64,000 nucleotides of DNA from the NCBI GenBank assembly GCA_963082875.1, contig OY720099.1:5394001-5458000 (forward strand), in the 5' to 3' direction. Below, in pieces: positions 57,485 to 64,000 of the stretch (within the stretch, counting starts at the first letter, position 1; each line of letters starts with the position of its first letter). Below the pieces are notes generated by a model. It had not been told where the DNA came from. It saw only the letters and a list, made by a program, of their open reading frames with translations, and searched no databases. This DNA is from Corella eumyota (Eukaryota > Chordata > Ascidiacea > Phlebobranchia > Corellidae). Position numbers and translations under genes: made by a program.

Positions 57485-59293
57485 ATGTTTGTACATTCCC
57501 TGAAAAGCCTTGTTAAAGGAGGAACTAACTACATTCTGCAGAATTGAATTACAACTAAATATATTCAATAAAGATGTTAGTTAATGTAAAAATGACGAAA
57601 ATAAAATTGTCTTTTTAAATAAAAGTGTTATATTTTTTCAAGTTCTATCATGTTAATAAAGAAATGTTATTTATGTTAAAAGGGTCTGAAACTTAAAAAG
57701 ACATTAATAAATTTTGTTTATGAATATTACTTGTTATTATTTTAATGTATGTTACCTTTTGTTTTCGATGTATTATACCATTTGTACATAAACCTTAATT
57801 GCACTTTTTGCTGTAACTTTTCTTGCTTTTTGGTTACACCCAATTTAAAAAAAAGCAAAGCCACTGTTATCTTTATAATAAAAATGTTTACATTTAAATT
57901 AATTTTGCTGGGTTCGTGGGTTAATTTATTACTAATGATATTGGAATGTTATATTTAATATTTCTTTTTAATTATAGCTTAAATGAATTAAAAAAATAAT
58001 ATTTTGTTAAATAATTACTAATCTAGTTTTCAAGCTTTCAAAAATGCTATAGCTCTTTGTAAATAACACTTTTGTTGTTATTTTTGCGGAAATCTACATT
58101 CTAAGTTTCATTTTCTGTCAGTGTCCTTTACTTAATAATTTACATTTGTTAAAATTGTAAATTGCAATAAAACATGACGTAATTGGTGGAAGAGTATAGT
58201 TTTGTAGTAGAACGCAATTTTTGTTGAGTAGAAAACGGAAAATGCAACGTAACTTTGGTTCGATTACACGCAATAGTAAAAAGACTGTTTTTTTTTTTGT
58301 ATATATCTTTATCCTCGATGTGGGAAAGTCGAATGCGCGACTTAAACATAGAGTAACATAAGTTACTTCGACCCAGTCTCGAGTTGCCTGTGGCAGTTTG
58401 GGATATTATAGAGACTATAATTGCCCGGTAATTATGCTGCTGATTAAGTGCTGGCTCAGCAGGAGTTCATACCGTTTATAGCGCCTTACTCAAGAGCACT
58501 ACAGCATGAGATCAGTGGGTATTGACCCACGACCTCATGTGTGGTGTAGCAAGAGTTCTTACCACTACACCACTCTGCCGGTCCATTTTTAAAATTTATA
58601 AATGTTTTTTTACCTGTTAGTTAGTGTGAACAAAAAATTATAAATTGTATTTAAACCTTTATGCAAGTTGCTTTTAAATGTTATACGCAAATAACAAAAT
58701 TAATAAGGTTTTTGACAAATTAATAAGGTTCTTAGGATGGTTTAAAGCTTCGATTACGTTGTTATATAGGCATTTAAATGGTGGGTTACTCTTACTGTCT
58801 TGGCATTCATGTTAAATTAATAGTATTCCGTTAGTTCTTGAATGAATATGGCAATATTTATTGAATTTTAGCTGTGTTTATTATGTTCAAATGCGCTAGC
58901 TTGAGTTTCTATTTTAGACAATTGCATCATTCAAAAGATAATAGTGCAAGCAAAGAAAATATGTCTATTATATCATTTTTTATTATTATTTGTTTAAGCA
59001 AATTTAGCCATTTAAGAGTGATTAATTAACTTCTATATTTTTTAAAAATTTTACGTCGTTTAGAGACCTTGAGTAATTGCTCGTTTGACCAATAATGCGT
59101 AAAAATAATCCATACCTATTGATTTTACAGCATGTTGTACAATAGCTAGCTGCAGAATCATAAATGTTAGAGTAGCATTAACGTCTAAATGCCAACATTA
59201 AGGCAAAAATATTAAAGGCAAAGTTCTCATCCCTTTTAAATTCTAGTAAGCCTATGCCAATGTAAGTTAGAAAAGTGTTTTTTGAAAATTACA
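57485..59293. other. Spacer after TBC1D15, with one SINE
   Basis: AT-rich 3' flank. Open frames such as 57749-57958 are Phe/Leu-rich noise. The SINE at 58300-58584 is the only recognised element. Confidence 0.5.
58300..58584 (-). mobile_element. tRNA-derived SINE, full length
   Basis: On the minus strand it reads GGACCGGCAGAGTGGTGTAG, then the B-box head, TGCTGAGCCAGCACTTAATC, CTGCCACAGGCAACTCGAGA, and CGAGGATAAAGATATATAC plus an A-run. Among the best-kept copies in the window. Confidence 0.88.
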
Positions 59294-60705
59294 ATGATTG
59301 CAAGAAATATTGTTGAAAAACATGGATCCGATGCATCGAAATGTAAAACTCACGTAATGTTTTCAAACCAACACGTACTTGAAACTAATACAGCCGTATA
59401 TCAAAGTAATAGAAGAACAGTTTTACTTCAGGTAAAAATAAACATTTTAAGCGAAAAAAAAATAAAAAACAAAAGCCAAACGTAACCATAAAATAAAAAA
59501 ACAAGCAATTAAGTTTGAATTACAAACTGGCAATTTTTAAACATAAATTTGTTAACTAAATACTTATATATACTACAAAATATCACAAAGTTTTTTATTA
59601 ATTAGAAATGACATCTATTTAGATTCAAAATTTTAAGCTGTAAATCGATTAATATTGACATTCAGCTAAGATCAGTTACTCAAGCTAAGGATATAATGAT
59701 TTAGATCGAATTTTCGCCCGTAAAATGTTTTTAATTTAGTCAGTGTTTTCTTATTAAAAAAAAGCGTTACTTAATATTAAGCCGCTAGATGCTGCAACAG
59801 ATACAAGTCATGCGTGTTAATAAGTCATAATTTATAATTATTTCGAATATTTTTGTTAATTTTCAAAATTTAAGCCCCTTAATTGGTTTTAAAGTAAAAG
59901 AGATTGTATAAGTTTATTAACTTTTATTAACAGTTTAATTTAGATGAATTTACAATGTTTTAGCCCGTGGCAATACCCATGTGGGTTAAAATAAAACATT
60001 TGCTAACTGATTATTTTTATTAACGACGTATTGATCCAAAGACTTAAGGCAAACCCAGGTCATTTTAGTACGTTTACTCTGAACGTATAATATATTTATC
60101 GTATATATTAATATACATTTAGTATTTTTATAATATTATATACAATTTAGTTTTATAAAATAACTAAAAAAAATTTGTATATTTGAAAAAGGCAACTTTT
60201 TATGTTTACAATAGTTAAATTAATTCTTCTAACAAAACTCTTTTTACAGACAAACATATTTGAGGAAAACCCACAACTTCGACCTACAATTTGCAGCCTT
60301 ATAATTTCCATTATCATCCTAATACTTGGGTTTGGGATGATCTTGTCATACATGCACGAACTCAGTTCTCCCATATTTATTACTGGAGCTGTGCTTTTAT
60401 GTGGCGCGTGGTTTTCACTGGTCATTACAATCGTGTGTTGCATAAAAAAACATAATTTTCGAAGCTCTAAAACACAGTCTAACGTCCCGTCTATTATACT
60501 CACAACAATGCCCCTCTATAAACATATTCTTGAGCCTGATCCCATATTATGGCGTGCTATAGTACATGTCAATTACAAGGCCTGTGAAGATACATGTTTT
60601 AGAGACGGCCGACCGATCAGTAAGCCTGGTTCGAGGCTAGTAACGCCCGTGAAACGATGTGAATATATGGTTGTTACTTCAAGCGATGGAAAGCTTACAA
60701 GATGA
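59294..60705 (+). CDS. Unrecognised two-pass membrane protein, 197 residues
   Basis: Two exons joined in phase 0 (59294-59431 and 60250-60705) across a GT-AG intron. An N-terminal polar part (MIARNIVEKHGSDASKC...) leads to two strong membrane segments, about residues 56-78 (ICSLIISIIILILGFGMIL) and 86-108 (FITGAVLLCGAWFSLVITIV), with a short loop. A basic KKHNFRSSK and a roughly 90-residue tail with several Cys and Ser/Thr follow. The layout resembles small two-pass proteins such as TMEM100, but I cannot assign a family. A frame starting in the intron at 60202 would skip exon 1 and is less likely. Confidence 0.65.
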
Positions 60706-61393
60706 TATACGTTGGTTTGAATATTTGTTAATAATTATATTGTTTATGTTGGTATAAAATTGCTGTTAAACTGCTAGCTTAAACAACTAATATGTCATAG
60801 GCCTAATATTTCTTTAATCACGCCTACCTTTTATTCGATATACTCCCCTTTTATTGCTATTAATATATATTAATAAAAAACAAAAACTATATTTATAAAG
60901 TTTTATCAAGTCGTGTTTGTTAAAATTAAACTGCAAATATTATGATGCGGCATAATAGCTTGCGTAATATGCTACTTTGTACTTTACCATGTCTTAATAA
61001 TAGATGTCTAATTTTGAATAGCAAATATATTGTACAGTCTTGTGCAATAATATATTGTGTCGTCACACAACCACAATAGGCATCTAACTTTTTGACCTAG
61101 TTTATATCAAACCGAGTACACAAAGGTAAAATAATATTTACTTTTTAATAAACAAATCATATATTTTCTGTTTATACAAAAAACAAACATTAAAAAAGTA
61201 TGTATAACAAAATTGAAGACAAAAATATTCATAAAAATAAATCTACTCGGATACATAATTTATAGTAGACGATTTAAAACTATTGCATGATAAAAAGGTG
61301 AAGAAGAAAGGTTGGGTTTGAACCGAAAATAAACAACGTTAAAGATAAAAGCTCTGATGTCTTGACAACTGTGCAAATATCAGCTTATTTTGT
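60706..61393. other. Convergent 3' flanks
   Basis: AT-rich spacer between the two-pass membrane protein gene (+) and hedgehog (-). No gene or repeat seen. Confidence 0.5.
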
Positions 61394-63202
61394 TCATAGA
61401 ATTCGGAACATTGATTGGGGAAGAATATAAAATGCAAAAGAAGCTAAGGCCTTTGCGTACCAGTGAATGCCGGTTGTTAAGGTGTGCGCTCTTGGCATTA
61501 AAAAACTAAAATATCTTACAGGCCCAAATACAACGTGGGCCAGCGGTTCATTGTTTAGTACCCCGTAGCAGGACGCTACAACGCCATCGACCTGTAGTGT
61601 GCCGTGTGACGTCAGCGGAGCCACGACGCCGCGCCTACGGACCGAGTGCGATGACGTCACGCGAACCGGCAACAAAGTTTCGTTGTGATTTGACAGTGCG
61701 TAAACATAGTCTCCGACGCCCACGTCGCTTGCAAATACAGCGCGCGAACGCCAGTGTAAATTGTTTGCCGACTCCGAGGATTTATAAAAGTTTTGCGGGC
61801 TTTCGGCAACAAATATTAGGTGGTTTGGCGTTAAGGTTATCGTTCTGTGATTTATTGTTGAAATTTCGATAAAAGTTTCGTAAACGTCGATGCTTCTGTC
61901 CATCAACATTATGACCTCACTGTACGTCGGGCGGCCCGTCTGTCTGTCGACGGACAATACCTGCTGTCCGACTGTTAAGTCTTCCATTTGAACCTGTCCG
62001 ACTCCTTCGACGGTCACCAAGGCGTCGTTAGGAAAACACCCTCCGTAGGTTGTGGCTGGGGAGTTTTCTGCGAAATAAATACAAATTATTAAAAATGCGG
62101 CCCTTGAAACGATGATTTCATTTTGTGAATTGTTTTGTAAAAATCACAACTTTTCCATACGTGTTTTCGGAGTCATACCCTAAGCACCCAATTTATAAAG
62201 TTTGTACGTATGACATTACTTCTTACAAAATGATCAAAGCTCTAAAATTTTGAAAGTTTTTTTGTAGTGGATTGTGAAGTTTTTTCAGCTCTTTGTAATT
62301 GAATTTTAATCCTATTAAAAAAGGTGCCCGGCTGAAAATGTTCGTCTCAGTACCCCTAATCCCATATTTGTTGTACATGTAAAGTGTTTTGTTGCGACGG
62401 TAAATATGCAACGTGTTGTACCGCTACTCAAAAAAAAATAAAACCTAAAAGAGTTTTTATTCATCAAAAAGGAGAAATAAAAACAAAAATGGGAAAGCTA
62501 AATCCGAAGTGATTTTTTGTAGAGGATCTCCTAACCGAAAAATATCTCACGCGTCGGTTTTTGAATTTTATGTCGTTTAGGCTATGACTGGATTTAATAA
62601 AAATCACGCAGATACTAATTCCACAGACAAACAACTTGTTTAGCGAAATTTGTAGCCGCTGAAATATTCGAATCAAACAACTGTTTTTATAGTGCTTATA
62701 AGTCGCCATTTTAAATTTGATAAAACGACATAAATGTTAGAAGTTATAAAGTAAAGCATTGGGAGCTGTTATAATTAGTAACCTTGTATTCTACAGCTAC
62801 TGTTTTAAATTGCATGTAATTGTACATAACTGAGGATAACCTACCTGAACGAACGCTAGCATGGATATGAGTTGGTGAATCATAGAATACCCAGTCGAAA
62901 CCGGCCTCGACTGCCAATCTTGCTAACCTTCCTAACTTCTTATGGTCAAGATCACTAGTCGTAAAATCAACTGCTCGACCTTAAAAAATACAATATACTC
63001 TTTGTTAATTTAAATACCTATTTAAAAATGCTGCCTTAATGACGTTGTGTGAGCTTAAATTTAAATTTTTACCTTCATAATGTAGATTTCCTTCTGAAAA
63101 AATTGAATTTAAGGCCTCCCAACCTTTTGTTACCCGTAATCGAACGTCCGGCCACGTGTGTATAACATAAAGAGCCAGTGTATCTAGTTTATCTTTACAT
63201 CT
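61394..63202 (-). CDS. hh: Hedgehog morphogen, 3' exons (partial gene)
   Basis: Three exons on the minus strand: 63202-63073, 62979-62845, 62067-61394; the first exon (signal peptide and N-terminal CGPGR) lies beyond 64000. The signalling domain shows [44 protein letters not shown] and [17 protein letters not shown]. The autoprocessing site GGCFPN supplies the Cys for cholesterol transfer, and the Hint domain follows with [10 protein letters not shown] (TxxH motif), [15 protein letters not shown] and [11 protein letters not shown] near the end. Hedgehog is secreted, cut and lipidated, and signals through Patched. The splice phases (1,1) match those of other hedgehog genes. The acidic insert usual in KGWDEDG..S is shorter here. 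Plus-strand frames in this stretch are shadows. Confidence 0.95.
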
Positions 63203-64000
63203 CTAAAAACAAAGGTTTACAATTTAAAATAGAAAATAACTTCCACAAAGTGATGCAAAAGAGCTTGTTTATATTTAGGTAACCTATACTGATTTTTTTT
63301 CATTTGATTTCGAGTTTTTTGTAGTTTTAAGTTGGGCATAAAATAAAAAAGGTAAGAAATATAAAAAAAATGTGTTTGTTTAATAATTTTAATTATACAA
63401 AAAGCGATTAACAAAATTTATTTAACAGAAGTTTAAAAAAATTTTAGATAATAAAAGAAAAATACAAAAACAAAATATTTTAAAATCGCATGTAATTTTC
63501 GGGAATTAAAAATAATAAATCAACCGTTATTTTTTTTTGTTTCGGTAAAAGCAAAGCGACGTCAGGACTATAAAACCAACCCAAAAACATTTATTTACGG
63601 CGCAAATATTGAATGACGGAATTCGAGCAATAACAAATATTGCAAAAACATTCTCCACTTCTAAGGAAATCAGGTATGCTGATTTTGTTTAAATTTCATG
63701 GAAATCACTTTTTATTTATATTTATTTTTAGGATAGGCGTTAATGGGTTATTATGTAGCAAGTCTATAACACATTAAGAAAGTGACAATCAAAATTTTAA
63801 AAGCCTGTCACGCGTGAGTGCCCGTCAAATAATAACAAACAAACGAAAAAAAACATTAAAATGGCGGTTTCGCTCAAAATCACAGTTAATACTTAAATAG
63901 GTATTTCATTAACGAAAACACATAATTTTAAGTGGAATTTGGTGGTTTATATATTAGTAAATTTTGGGCTATTTTTAAACGTTTAGCAACAAGGTAAACT
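63203..64000. other. Large intron of the hedgehog gene
   Basis: AT-rich; I found no first-exon sequence (no CGPGRG-type motif) on the minus strand, so the 5' exon must be further out. Confidence 0.5.

Noticed and set aside
61597-61872. 91-residue plus-strand frame in the hedgehog Hint exon
   Set aside because: Shadow of the higher-GC minus-strand coding exon, which has full Hint-domain motifs.

Overview
This window looks like nuclear DNA of a tunicate, most likely a Ciona-type sea squirt. It is very AT-rich and has compact genes with many short GT-AG introns. The proteins are clearly metazoan (caspase, Hedgehog with its Hint domain, TMEM45, FAF1, MOV10, USP39, TBC1D15). A tRNA-derived composite SINE of about 280 bp occurs a dozen or so times in introns and spacers. 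The species call is inference; no database was searched.

Layout. 0.3-1.4 kb: 3' end of a caspase gene (+). 4-9.8 kb: two tandem TMEM45-like genes (+). 9.7-11.8 kb: a recent 1,085-bp tandem duplication that copied the last exon of the second TMEM45 gene together with the first exons of the next gene. 11.5-13.3 kb: that next gene, a secreted protein I do not recognise (+). 15-19.7 kb: USP39, the splicing-associated inactive ubiquitin-protease homologue (+). 20.6-28.6 kb: a complete 20-exon MOV10-like RNA helicase (-), convergent with USP39. 29.7-34.2 kb: a foldback DNA transposon with huge inverted arms made of 179-bp tandem repeats and an 8-bp target duplication. 34.2-37.4 kb: degenerate repeats. 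37.4-41.9 kb (-): a gene whose exons join an eIF4G-type MIF4G domain, a coiled coil made of repeated exon pairs, and a RIPK-like protein kinase. 42.4-44.2 kb: a second small hairpin element and two small inverted-repeat elements. 44.4-45.0 kb: UPF0669/C6orf120 homologue (+). 46.1-54.1 kb: FAF1 (+). 55.5-57.5 kb: an intronless TBC1D15/17 Rab-GAP (+), with two GTCACGTGAC palindromes about 0.3 kb upstream. 59.3-60.7 kb: an unrecognised two-pass membrane protein (+). 61.4-63.2 kb (-): the 3' exons of a hedgehog gene, whose first exon lies beyond the window.

The genes form no operon-like set; they are independent housekeeping, developmental and cell-death genes. The best candidate for something undescribed is the MIF4G-coiled-coil-kinase gene. 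Its splice sites and reading phases are consistent through all 16 exons, and it would place a translation-scaffold domain and a TKL-type kinase in one polypeptide of about 822 residues. All exon models were built by hand from splice signals, reading phase and remembered family sequences.
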